From assembly GCF_002211365.1 (NCBI RefSeq), contig NZ_LOKZ01000021.1, positions 1 through 34,472 of the forward strand: a stretch of DNA of 34,472 nucleotides, in the 5' to 3' direction. The notes beneath the pieces were generated by a model. It was given only the letters and a program-made list of their open reading frames with translations. It did no database searches and was not told where the DNA came from. How positions within the stretch are numbered: position 1 is the first letter of the stretch; each line of letters opens with the position of its first letter. Of the stretch, positions 15,896 through 23,886 are shown piece by piece. The position numbers and the translations under genes were made by a program. The DNA is from Rhizobium sp. R711 (GTDB lineage Bacteria; Pseudomonadota; Alphaproteobacteria; Rhizobiales; Rhizobiaceae).

Positions 15896-16666
15896 TCAGA
15901 TTTTGGCCGCGCACTTTTCGAGGATGTCGAGGTAGCCCTCGATCTTCCACGCCGAGCGGCCGATGAACAGCCCATCGACATGAGGGCAGGATATGAGCTC
16001 TTCGCAGTTGTCCGCGTTGACCGAACCGCCGTAGAGGCAGGGAATGCGCCGACCGAGCACGGCTTCCGCGAACGCGATAATCTCGGCCTGGCGGGCGTCA
16101 GCGTAGTCCGCTGTCGCGGGGATCCCATCGACGCCAATGGCCCAAACAGGCTCGTAGGCAAGCAGTATCGGTTTGTCCTTCTGGTCGGTAGAAAGGCTTC
16201 CCAACGCGCCGCGAACCTGGCGCTCGAGGACGTCGCGGGCTCGCCCGGCCTCGCGTTCGGGAAGTGTCTCCCCTATGCAGATGAGCGGGATCAAGCCGTG
16301 GCGAACCGCCGCCTCGACTTTCAGTCCCACGGTCACGTCCGTCTCACCGAAATGTTCACGCCTCTCGGAGTGACCAAGCTCGACGATGTCGAGGTTGCAG
16401 TCCTTAAGCATCAAGGGCGAAATCTCGCCCGTCCAGGCGCCCTCCTCGTCCCAGTGCATGTTCTGCGCGCCGACCTTCACCGACGTGCCCGCCAACGTGG
16501 TCTTCACTTCCCGGACAACAGTGAAAGGAGGGATGACAAAGCGCTGGATGCGCGGATGGGACGTGATGTCTGCGGCCCTGAGACCGTGCGCAAACTGCGC
16601 GGCATCGGCAAGCGTCTTGTTCATCTTCCAGCTGGTGCCAATCCAGAGGGTTTTCTTCTCGGTCAT
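15896..16666 (-). CDS. eryH: TIM homologue, probable L-erythrulose-1-phosphate isomerase
   Basis: This 256-residue TIM-barrel isomerase has the catalytic residues K14, H99 (ELGHSERREHFGE) and E172 (AYEPVWAIG). The opening WIGTSWKMNKTL and the GAQNMHWDEEGAWTGE stretch fit the EryH/LerI branch (also annotated TpiA2), which converts L-erythrulose 1-phosphate to D-erythrulose 4-phosphate in erythritol and apiose breakdown, rather than housekeeping TpiA. It lies between the aldolase and eryI in a single operon. Erythritol kinase and dehydrogenase genes are absent here, so its substrate probably comes from the RLP reaction instead. The family is clear; the exact activity is inferred from the branch and from the neighbour. 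Confidence 0.87.
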   Translation of the reverse strand: MTEKKTLWIGTSWKMNKTLADAAQFAHGLRAADITSHPRIQRFVIPPFTVVREVKTTLAGTSVKVGAQNMHWDEEGAWTGEISPLMLKDCNLDIVELGHSERREHFGETDVTVGLKVEAAVRHGLIPLICIGETLPEREAGRARDVLERQVRGALGSLSTDQKDKPILLAYEPVWAIGVDGIPATADYADARQAEIIAFAEAVLGRRIPCLYGGSVNADNCEELISCPHVDGLFIGRSAWKIEGYLDILEKCAAKI

Positions 16667-16708
16667 CGCCGCTTCACCACGTTTGCGTTCAAATGGATGT
16701 TGGCCGAC

Positions 16709-17757
16709 CTAGAGCGAGCCGGCTCGATACCGCTTCGCCATTTCCGCGAGCGGCACAACGTGAATGGAGCTTGCGCGCCCTGCCGTTCCGAAAGCTTCGA
16801 ATCTCTCGCAGCACAGCTTTGAAAGCGCCGTCATTGCAGGCTTCAAATATTTGCGAGGGTCGAATTCTGTCGGATCTTCGGACAGCACTCGGCGAACCTG
16901 CCCGGTCATTGCCATGCGGCAATCAGTGTCGATGTTGACCTTTCGCACACCATGCCGAATGCCGCGCAGGATTTCCTCGAGCGGCACGCCCCAGGTGGGC
17001 TTCATCCGCCCGCCGAAGCGATTGAAAATTTCCTGCAACTCCTCCGGCACGCTTGACGAACCGTGCATGACGAGATGGGTATTCGGAAGTTTCCGGTGGA
17101 TCGCCTCGATAACATCCATTGCCAGCACGTACCGTCCGGCCGGCGTGAGAACTTGTAGGCGCCATGGCTGGTGCCCATTGCGACGGCAAGCGCATCCACC
17201 TTGGTCTCCGCGACAAATTTCGCCGCCTCCTCCGGATCGGTCAGAAGCTGATGCGGATCGAGCTTGCCTTCGACGCCGTGACCGTCTTCCGCCTCGCCCG
17301 TACCGGTCTCAAGCGAGCCCAGAACGCCAAGCTCCCCTTCCACCGAAACCCCTGCCCAATGGGCCGTGTCGCTGACGCTTCTCGTGACCTTGACGTTGTA
17401 GTCCCAATCCGCCGCGGTTTTCCCGTCAGCAAGGATCGATCCGTCCATCATGACGGACGTAAAACCATGCTGGATCGCGGTGACGCAGGTGCTCGGCTCG
17501 TTTCCGTGGTCAAGATGGACGCAAACGGGGATATGCGGATAGATTTCCGTCACCGCCTCCATCATGTGCTTGAGCATGATGTCGTTGACATAGGCTCGGG
17601 CCCCACGGCTCGCCTGGAGAATCACAGGCGAATCCGTTCCGTCGGCCGCTTCCATGATGGCAAGCGCCTGTTCCATGTTGTTAATGTTGAACGCCGGGAC
17701 GCCGTAGCCGTGTTCGGCGGCATCATCCAGCAGCTGGCGGAGAGTAATCCTGGCCAT
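16709..17757 (-). pseudogene. fba: Class II fructose-bisphosphate aldolase with a one-base frameshift
   Basis: The reading frame starts well at 17757 (MARITLRQLLDDAAEHGYGVPAFN) and keeps family motifs such as CVHLDHG and the GVEGELG stretch. It breaks near 17128-17130: after SRRPDGT it continues out of frame to a stop near 17002. The other frame resumes exactly with LAMDVIEAIH and runs on through HGSSSVP and NIDTD to 16709. Restoring one base at about 17128 gives a normal 349-residue CbbA/FbaA-type Zn aldolase. This could be a true mutation or a sequencing error. The intact enzyme would join dihydroxyacetone phosphate to glyceraldehyde 3-phosphate or to erythrose 4-phosphate. It lies six bases after the bisphosphatase gene. 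Confidence 0.85.
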
Positions 17758-17763
17758 GACGTG

Positions 17764-18786
17764 TTACTCGCTGGTTGGATTGGAATTGAGATAGCTTGCG
17801 ATCAGGTCGACCTCCGTCGCCGAACCGAAGACCAGCGGCGTGCGGCAATGGTGAGAGGTCGGGATCTTGTCCAGGATGGCGGTCGTGCCGTCGGTAGCCC
17901 GCCCCCCGGCCTGCTCCATCAGGAACGCGATCGGGTTCGCTTCATACACCAGGCGAAGGCGCCCATTTTCAAAGCCGGGTCGCTTGTCGCCGGCGTAGAA
18001 GAACACACCGCCCCTGATCAGGATCCGGTGGAGCTCTCCGACTGCCGATCCGAGCCAACGCATGTTGAAATCGCGGCCGCGCGTTCCCTCCTTGCCGGTC
18101 AGACAATCCTGAAGATACAGGCTCATGGCAGGGTGAAGGTGACGGTGGTTGGAAGCGTTATATGCAAGCTCGGACGTGTCGCGAGGTATCTGAACCTGCC
18201 TTTTGACGATCAGGAACTCGCCGGTTTGGGGATGCATCGTCGCCAGCAGCACACCCTCACCGACCGAAAAGCCCAAATCGACCGTGTTGCCGAATGAGAC
18301 ATAACCGGCCGCGGCCTGGCGCTTTCCAGGGGTTAAAAAGGGATCTTCAGCTTCGCAGAAAGGCATGATCGAGAAGATCGTGCCGACGGGCGTGCCCAGC
18401 CCGACATTGCCTGAACCGTCGATCGGATCGATTGCGACCGCAAAATGCTGGCCATTGAGCATAACTGGCGCGTCGGCCTCCTCGGACAGGACCCTGGCAG
18501 CGCCTGCGCGTGCGAGTATTTCGACGAACAACTCGTGCGACGCGATGTCGATTGCCTTTTGCGCATCACCGTCGGTATTTGATCCGACAAGGTGGGCCAG
18601 ATCGCCCTCCAGGGAACCGGCTGCGATGCGTGCGGATAAAAGACAGGCGGCATCCAACACACCGTTGATTAGAGCCGCCACCCCCTGACGGGACAAATCC
18701 TCAGCAGCCCAGGTCGAGAGGTACTCATCGACAGAACCATACTGGACGCCCGCTTCGTCATTTCCGGGTGTCGCCGGTGCGCTCAT
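17764..18786 (-). CDS. fbp: Class I fructose-1,6-bisphosphatase (CbbF-like)
   Basis: This 340-residue phosphatase removes the C1 phosphate of fructose 1,6-bisphosphate, and in some organisms of sedoheptulose 1,7-bisphosphate. The metal-binding core is AIDPIDGSGN (about residues 116-125) after LSEEAD; the substrate-binding WLGSAVGELHRIL and FFYAGDKRPGFENGRLRLVYE regions follow. Its ATG overlaps the transketolase stop (ATGA), so translation is coupled. Grouping with transketolase and aldolase resembles a Calvin-cycle cbb cluster without RuBisCO or phosphoribulokinase. Here it may pull erythrose-4-phosphate-derived bisphosphates into hexose or heptulose phosphates. Confidence 0.9.
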   Translation of the reverse strand: MSAPATPGNDEAGVQYGSVDEYLSTWAAEDLSRQGVAALINGVLDAACLLSARIAAGSLEGDLAHLVGSNTDGDAQKAIDIASHELFVEILARAGAARVLSEEADAPVMLNGQHFAVAIDPIDGSGNVGLGTPVGTIFSIMPFCEAEDPFLTPGKRQAAAGYVSFGNTVDLGFSVGEGVLLATMHPQTGEFLIVKRQVQIPRDTSELAYNASNHRHLHPAMSLYLQDCLTGKEGTRGRDFNMRWLGSAVGELHRILIRGGVFFYAGDKRPGFENGRLRLVYEANPIAFLMEQAGGRATDGTTAILDKIPTSHHCRTPLVFGSATEVDLIASYLNSNPTSE

Positions 18787-20792
18787 TGCTTGCCCCTTAT
18801 CCTTGCTAGGGCGCGCGTGACGATTGCGTCACGCGTGATCCCAAATTGCTCGTACAGCGTCTCGGCCGGCGCAGACGCTCCAAAGCCGGACATCCCAATC
18901 ACGTCGTCTTCGCTGTCGACATACCTAGTCCAGCCGAACTTCGAGAGCGCTTCCACGGCAATGCGCGGCGCGTTGCCGAGGACCGAGCTGCGGTAATCCT
19001 TGGGCTGCTGTTCGAAGAGATCCCAGCTCGGCATCGAGACGACCGCGGCGGGAACGTTTCTCGCCTCGAGCTCTTCGGCGGCTTGGATCGCAAGTGCGAC
19101 CTCTGTTCCGGTGGCAATAAGCGTAACGGCGCGTTGGGTACTGGCTTCCCGCAGCACGTAGGCACCGCGTGCGCAGCGATTGATGTCGTCACGCTCCGAG
19201 CGGAGCTGGGGGACATTCTGCCGCGAGAGAGCCAGAACCGACGGAGTGTTCTTGCTGGTTATCGCAAGGTCCCAGCATTCCAGCGTTTCGATCGTGTCGG
19301 CGGGCCGGAACACATGCAAGTTCGGCATCGCCCTGAGGCTGGCGAGATGCTCGACGGGCTGGTGGGTCGGACCGTCTTCGCCAAGACCGATCGAATCATG
19401 CGTCATCACGAAGATAGAGCGGACGCCCATCAAAGCCGCCACACGAATGGCGTTGCGGCAATAATCCGAGAACACAAGGAACGTGCCGCCATAGGGTATG
19501 ACGCCGCCGTGAGCCGCCATGCCGTTCATCGCGGCGGCCATGGCAAACTCTCTAACGCCATAGCTGACATACCGCCCGCTTGCAGCGGCGGTGAAATCGC
19601 TGTCGACGGCCGGAACCCGGGTCAAGTTTGAGTGGGTGAGGTCGGCGGACCCGCCGATCATTTCCGGAAGCATCTCCGTCAGCGCTTCCAGTGCGATCTG
19701 GCTTGCCTTACGCGTTGCCACTGATTGCGGCTTGTCGAGCAGCTTTGCCTTGGCGGCGTTGACCGCTTCCTCATATCGCGCTGGCAATGAGCCGGCGGTG
19801 CGGCGTTCAAACTCACTTCTGACATCTGCGCCCGCTGCTTCGAGCCGCGCTTGCCAGTCCTTGCGCGCCTTGGCGCCCTTCGCGCCGACTTCGCGCCAAG
19901 TTTTGAGGATTGGAGCAGGAATCTCGAAAGTGTCCGCCGTCCAGCCATAGACTGCCTTCGTCGCGGCGGCTTCGCTGGCGCCGAGCGGTGCACCATGTAC
20001 GGAGCTTGTTCCTGCCCTTGACGGAGAGCCGTATCCAATGATGGTTTTCAGGGCTATGAGGGATGGTCTGGATGCTTCCGCCTTCGCCTGCGAGATCGCC
20101 GCGTCGATCGCATCCGGATCATGACCGTCAACGCGCTGCGTGTGCCATCCGTACGCGTCGAACCTCGCGAGCACATCTTCCGAAAACGCGATTGCGGTCG
20201 AGCCGTCGATGGTGATGGAGTTGTCGTCGTAAAGGACGATCAACTTGCCGAGCTGCAGGTGGCCGGCCAGCGAAGCAGCTTCCTGACCAACACCTTCCAT
20301 GAGACACCCATCTCCACAGAAAACGTAGGTCCGGTGATCGACAAGCGCTGCGCCAAATTCGGTTGATAGGCGCCGCTCCGCGATAGCCATTCCGACAGCC
20401 GACGCGATCCCCTGTCCGAGCGGCCCGGTGGTCGTCTCGACGCCAGCGGTGTGCCCATATTCGGGATGACCTGGCGTTTTGGAGCCCCATTGGCGGAAGT
20501 TGCGAACCTGCTCAATCGTCATGTCTTCGTACCCGGTGAGGTGCAGAAGGCTGTAGAGCAGCATCGAGCCATGGCCGTTCGACAGGACGAAACGATCGCG
20601 GTCCGGCCAGCCAGGTTCGCTTGAATCGAACTTGAGGTGCCGGCCGAACAGCACCGCCGCCGCATCAGCCATGCCCATGGGCATTCCGGGGTGCCCGGAC
20701 TTTGCGGCCTCAACCGCGTCGATTGACAGGACACGGATAGCGTTCGCGAGATCGCGGATCGAAACTGCTGCTGTCAATTCTTCCTCCCTCAT
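18783..20792 (-). CDS. tkt: Transketolase
   Basis: This protein of about 669 residues is a full-length thiamine-diphosphate transketolase that moves two-carbon units between ketose and aldose phosphates, including xylulose 5-phosphate plus erythrose 4-phosphate to fructose 6-phosphate plus glyceraldehyde 3-phosphate. It shows SGHPGMPMG, the ThDP motif FCGDGCLMEG...NSITIDG, and the central GLGEDGPTHQPVEHLASLR. It is first in the operon. The start is uncertain: ATG 20792 lacks a Shine-Dalgarno, while TTG at 20777 has GGGAGG at 5-base spacing, which I think is the real start. A GTG at 20843 is least likely. It matches a pathway ending in erythrose 4-phosphate. Confidence 0.92.
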   Translation of the reverse strand: MREEELTAAVSIRDLANAIRVLSIDAVEAAKSGHPGMPMGMADAAAVLFGRHLKFDSSEPGWPDRDRFVLSNGHGSMLLYSLLHLTGYEDMTIEQVRNFRQWGSKTPGHPEYGHTAGVETTTGPLGQGIASAVGMAIAERRLSTEFGAALVDHRTYVFCGDGCLMEGVGQEAASLAGHLQLGKLIVLYDDNSITIDGSTAIAFSEDVLARFDAYGWHTQRVDGHDPDAIDAAISQAKAEASRPSLIALKTIIGYGSPSRAGTSSVHGAPLGASEAAATKAVYGWTADTFEIPAPILKTWREVGAKGAKARKDWQARLEAAGADVRSEFERRTAGSLPARYEEAVNAAKAKLLDKPQSVATRKASQIALEALTEMLPEMIGGSADLTHSNLTRVPAVDSDFTAAASGRYVSYGVREFAMAAAMNGMAAHGGVIPYGGTFLVFSDYCRNAIRVAALMGVRSIFVMTHDSIGLGEDGPTHQPVEHLASLRAMPNLHVFRPADTIETLECWDLAITSKNTPSVLALSRQNVPQLRSERDDINRCARGAYVLREASTQRAVTLIATGTEVALAIQAAEELEARNVPAAVVSMPSWDLFEQQPKDYRSSVLGNAPRIAVEALSKFGWTRYVDSEDDVIGMSGFGASAPAETLYEQFGITRDAIVTRALARIRGKQ

Positions 20793-20914
20793 AAACCGCG
20801 ACCAATGTGGCGCACTTTTCTGGATATCACAATATCGAAACACAAAATAACGTACTATATGCTACAAAGATAACAATATCACATTCCGCTGCAAAAAGTC
20901 TGCCTATGAACATC

Positions 20915-20935
20915 ATACCTCATACCTTATACCTT
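20915..20935. promoter_or_regulatory. Operator: three tandem ATACCTY heptamers upstream of tkt
   Basis: ATACCTC, ATACCTT and ATACCTT are contiguous at 20915-20935, the same three-heptamer block as at 13567-13587. On the minus strand a candidate promoter (TTGCGC, 18 bases, TATGAG) overlaps the array and would drive tkt; on the plus strand the array is about 180 bases before the second transporter gene. A repressor here would block the tkt operon directly. Confidence 0.7.
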
Positions 20936-21037
20936 TCTATTTGCGCAATAGCTTTTATTTGGCTACCGCGTCGATCGGGAGCCGTAAGGATCGGGATGCT
21001 CAATTCGGCTCGCCGATGTTTCCCGACATTTCTTCAG

Positions 21038-21073
21038 TTGACAGCTTTTACAAATGCATTAACGTATACGTTA
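21038..21073 (+). promoter_or_regulatory. Candidate -35 and AACGTATACGTT palindrome before the second ABC operon
   Basis: TTGACA lies at 21038-21043. A perfect 14-bp palindrome, TAACGTATACGTTA, lies at 21060-21073, where the -10 would be expected, about 45 bases before the first codon. It differs from the ATACCT operators and has the central GTATAC seen in many GntR sites, so it is a candidate site for the GntR protein encoded at 25772 in the same operon. The -10 itself is not clear. Confidence 0.6.
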
Positions 21074-21116
21074 TTGAATTCGAGGAACTCAATAGGCCTT
21101 AAAGGGAGGAACCGAA

Positions 21117-22247
21117 ATGCCTTTGACGATGCCCAAGTCCCTGCAGATGATCGCCCTTGCCACTGCCCTCGGCGGTAGCGCTGCCTATGCGCCGAGCGCC
21201 TTCGCGGTCGATATCGATAAACAGATCAAGGATATTGAAAGTCACCCGGCAAGCGGGCCCAACGGCGAAAAAGCGACCCTCGCGAGCGACCTGAAGCTAT
21301 CCGCCGAAGAGATCGAAAAGATCAAGGCGAAGCATGCCAAAGCGGCCATTGTGATGCACTACACGGCGTCTGACTGGGCCAAGGCCCAGATGGCCGGGCA
21401 AAAGAAGGCCCTGGAAGAGCTCGGCGTCGAAATCGTTGCGACGACTGATGCTGGATATCGCGCGGAGCAGCAAGTTTCAGACATCGAAAGCGTCATGGCG
21501 CTCAAACCTGACGTCATGATCACCGTTCCCGCCGAGCAGTCAGCCACGGCCGCAGCATACAAGAAAGCTGCTGCCGCTGGCATTAAAATCATCTTCCTTG
21601 ACCAGACCGGCGCCGGGATGAAGGCTGGCAAAGACTATGTGAGCCTCGTCTCTTCCGACAACCGCGGGATGGGAAAGGTCGCCGCACTGCTCATGGCCAA
21701 GGCGCTCGACGGCAAGGGCGAAATCGGTCTCATCCCGCATGCGTCCGACCTTTTTGCCACCAAAGAACGCGCGGTCGGCTTCAAGGAAGCGATCAAGGAT
21801 TATCCGGATATCAAGGTCGTCCAGGAGACCGGTGTCGGAGGCCCTGATTTCTCAAGCGAATCCGAGCGCGTCGCCTCCGCAATGCTGACGGCCCACCCCA
21901 ACCTCAATGGCATCTGGGCCGTGTGGGACGTTCCAACAGAAGGCGTCCTGTCAGCGGCGCGTGCAGCGGGCGCGTCCAAGAGCCTCGTCATCACCACTTG
22001 CGACCTTGGCGTCAACATCTCGATCGACATGGCTAAGAAGGGTTACGTCAAGGGAACCGGATCCCAGCGTCCGTACGGCGCCGGTTATGCCGAGGGCATC
22101 CTTGCCGGATACGCCCTACTCGGAAAGGACGCACCTCCCTACGTCGTGCTCCCGGCCCTTGCGGTGACCCGCGATAACCTGATCGAGGCGTGGCCGCAGT
22201 CGAACGGCGACCAGGCACCGAAGATTCTCACCGACGCAATGAACTAA
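21117..22247 (+). CDS. Sugar ABC transporter binding protein (second system)
   Basis: This 376-residue exported protein is a periplasmic solute-binding protein of the ribose/xylose type (COG1879-like). A signal peptide occupies about the first 30 residues, ending near SAFA-VDI. The mature part has an extra N-terminal segment (IDKQIKDIESHPASGPNGEK) before the family core, which begins KAAIVMHYTASDWAKAQMAGQKKALEELG. The start at 21117 follows AAAGGGAGG. It opens an eleven-gene plus-strand operon ending with otnK-otnC, so its ligand is probably a sugar, polyol or sugar acid that ends as a four-carbon oxo acid. A strong hairpin follows the gene. Confidence 0.9.
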   Translation: MPLTMPKSLQMIALATALGGSAAYAPSAFAVDIDKQIKDIESHPASGPNGEKATLASDLKLSAEEIEKIKAKHAKAAIVMHYTASDWAKAQMAGQKKALEELGVEIVATTDAGYRAEQQVSDIESVMALKPDVMITVPAEQSATAAAYKKAAAAGIKIIFLDQTGAGMKAGKDYVSLVSSDNRGMGKVAALLMAKALDGKGEIGLIPHASDLFATKERAVGFKEAIKDYPDIKVVQETGVGGPDFSSESERVASAMLTAHPNLNGIWAVWDVPTEGVLSAARAAGASKSLVITTCDLGVNISIDMAKKGYVKGTGSQRPYGAGYAEGILAGYALLGKDAPPYVVLPALAVTRDNLIEAWPQSNGDQAPKILTDAMN

Positions 22248-22255
22248 CGGTGCGC

Positions 22256-22277
22256 GGGAGCGGCTCCGGCCGCTCCC
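22256..22277 (+). terminator. Intercistronic hairpin after the second binding-protein gene
   Basis: GGGAGCGG (22256-22263) and CCGCTCCC (22270-22277) form a perfect 8-bp GC-rich stem with a 6-base loop. No T-run follows. In the second binding-protein-to-next-gene junction, as in the first (7480-7504), such a stem would stabilise the binding-protein message or attenuate the rest of the operon. Confidence 0.55.
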
Positions 22278-22302
22278 CGTGCCCCAGCGGCGGACAACGA
22301 CC

Positions 22303-23886
22303 ATGAACACTCAAGCAGTCACCGAAACCCTCGCCGCCGTCAGGATGCGCGACGTGAGGAAATCGTTTGGCGGCGTGCACGCATTGCGCGGTGTCAGCCT
22401 GACAATCCAACCCGGGACAATCCATGCGCTGGTCGGCGAAAATGGCGCCGGCAAGTCTACGCTGTTGAAGATCCTGCAGGGTGTGGTCACACCCACGGAG
22501 GGATCCATCGAGGTTTTTGGCGAGCACATGTCGTCAAGCTCTCCGGAGAATTCCCGCAGGCTCGGCATTGAGATGATCTTCCAGGACCTCAGCCTGATCC
22601 CCACCCTCACGGTCGCCCAGAACATTTTCCTGAACCGGGAGCCCCGCCGCCTGTCGATCTTGGTCGACGAGCGCAGGGAAATCGCACAGGCAGCCGAGAT
22701 CATCGGCCAACTCAACCTCACGGTTGATCCGAGGACGCCTGTTTTTGAACTCAGCCCCGGCCAGGCCCAGCTGACCGAGATCGCCAAGGCCATTCATCAG
22801 GATGCCAGGATCCTTATCCTTGACGAACCAACCTCGTCGCTGAGCGCACAGGAAGCCGACACTCTGTTCGGCATGTTGAAGAAGCTCACTGCGGCGGGAA
22901 CAGCCGTGATCTACGTTTCCCATCGCATGACCGAGATCATGACGATCGCCGACGAGATTACAATTCTGCGTGACGGTCAGAACGTGACCTCCGGGAAGAC
23001 ATCCGAATTCACGCTCGACTCGATCGTGCAGCACATGGTCGGCAAGCGTGTCACCGGTTTCCAATACCAGGCGCGCGCCATTGATCGCAGCGGCAAACCC
23101 GCGCTGAGCGTACGTGGCCTTTCGGGCCCTTCGGGAAAACCCAGCGATGTCAGCTTCGACGTCCACAGGGGCGAGATTGTGGGAATAGCAGGCCTCATGG
23201 GCGCTGGCCGGAGCGAGCTTGCCCGCCTTCTTTTCGGCGTCGATAAGAAAACTGCGGGAACCGTAGAACTCGGCGACACAGCCGTTGAGTTCAAGTCACC
23301 TTCGGATGCGATCAAGGCTGGCATCGTGCTTGTTCCGGAGAGCCGCCACGAGGAAGGTCTGGTTGTCGAGCACAGCGTCGGCGACAATCTTGGACTGCCG
23401 CAGATCGGTCAGCTCGTCCGCGGTCCCTTCATCGACCGTCGACGCGAGGGAACACTGACCTCCGATCTCATCAAGCAACTGAGGATCAAGACGCCGTCCG
23501 CTGACAACAAGGTCAGGAACCTTTCCGGCGGCAACCAGCAGAAGATCGTTATTGCCAAATGGCTAGCGATTGATCCTTCGGTTGTCATTCTCGACGAACC
23601 GACAGCAGGCGTAGACATCGGTTCAAAGGCCGAGATCGTAGAACTCATTCGGAGCGTCGCCTCCTCCGGAAAGTCCGTCATCGTCATCTCGTCGGAACCA
23701 GCCGAGCTTCTGGCAACGAGCGACCGCATCCTGGTCATGAACAACGGACGTCTCGCGCGCGAAATCGAGCGCGACGAAATCGAAAGCTGGGCCACGATTG
23801 CCGGCGACGAAACTCAATCTCCGCTGATCCGCACCGAACTCGGTCTGCAGGTCGCGATTCAGAAGGCAACCCAAAATGTCCACTGA
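22303..23886 (+). CDS. Sugar ABC transporter ATPase (second system), duplicated type
   Basis: This 527-residue protein has two ABC domains. Domain one: Walker A GENGAGKST at 45-53, a degenerate signature (LSPGQAQL) and Walker B LILDEPTSS. Domain two: GLMGAGRSE as degenerate Walker A, signature LSGGNQQK and Walker B VILDEPTAG. It energises the permease encoded next. I chose ATG 22303; a GTG at 22279 is in frame but lies against the preceding hairpin. The 3' end overlaps the permease start by about 10 bases. The C-terminal 25 residues extend past the usual family end. Confidence 0.92.
   Translation: MNTQAVTETLAAVRMRDVRKSFGGVHALRGVSLTIQPGTIHALVGENGAGKSTLLKILQGVVTPTEGSIEVFGEHMSSSSPENSRRLGIEMIFQDLSLIPTLTVAQNIFLNREPRRLSILVDERREIAQAAEIIGQLNLTVDPRTPVFELSPGQAQLTEIAKAIHQDARILILDEPTSSLSAQEADTLFGMLKKLTAAGTAVIYVSHRMTEIMTIADEITILRDGQNVTSGKTSEFTLDSIVQHMVGKRVTGFQYQARAIDRSGKPALSVRGLSGPSGKPSDVSFDVHRGEIVGIAGLMGAGRSELARLLFGVDKKTAGTVELGDTAVEFKSPSDAIKAGIVLVPESRHEEGLVVEHSVGDNLGLPQIGQLVRGPFIDRRREGTLTSDLIKQLRIKTPSADNKVRNLSGGNQQKIVIAKWLAIDPSVVILDEPTAGVDIGSKAEIVELIRSVASSGKSVIVISSEPAELLATSDRILVMNNGRLAREIERDEIESWATIAGDETQSPLIRTELGLQVAIQKATQNVH

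Noticed and set aside
15422..16822. 466-residue plus-strand frame across eryI, eryH and part of the aldolase
   Set aside because: It crosses three clear minus-strand genes and shows no domain; such antisense frames are common at this GC content.
17002..17757. A separate shortened 251-residue aldolase
   Set aside because: The last 40 residues match no aldolase, while the correct C-terminus continues in the adjacent frame at exactly the same point, so a frameshift is the simpler reading.
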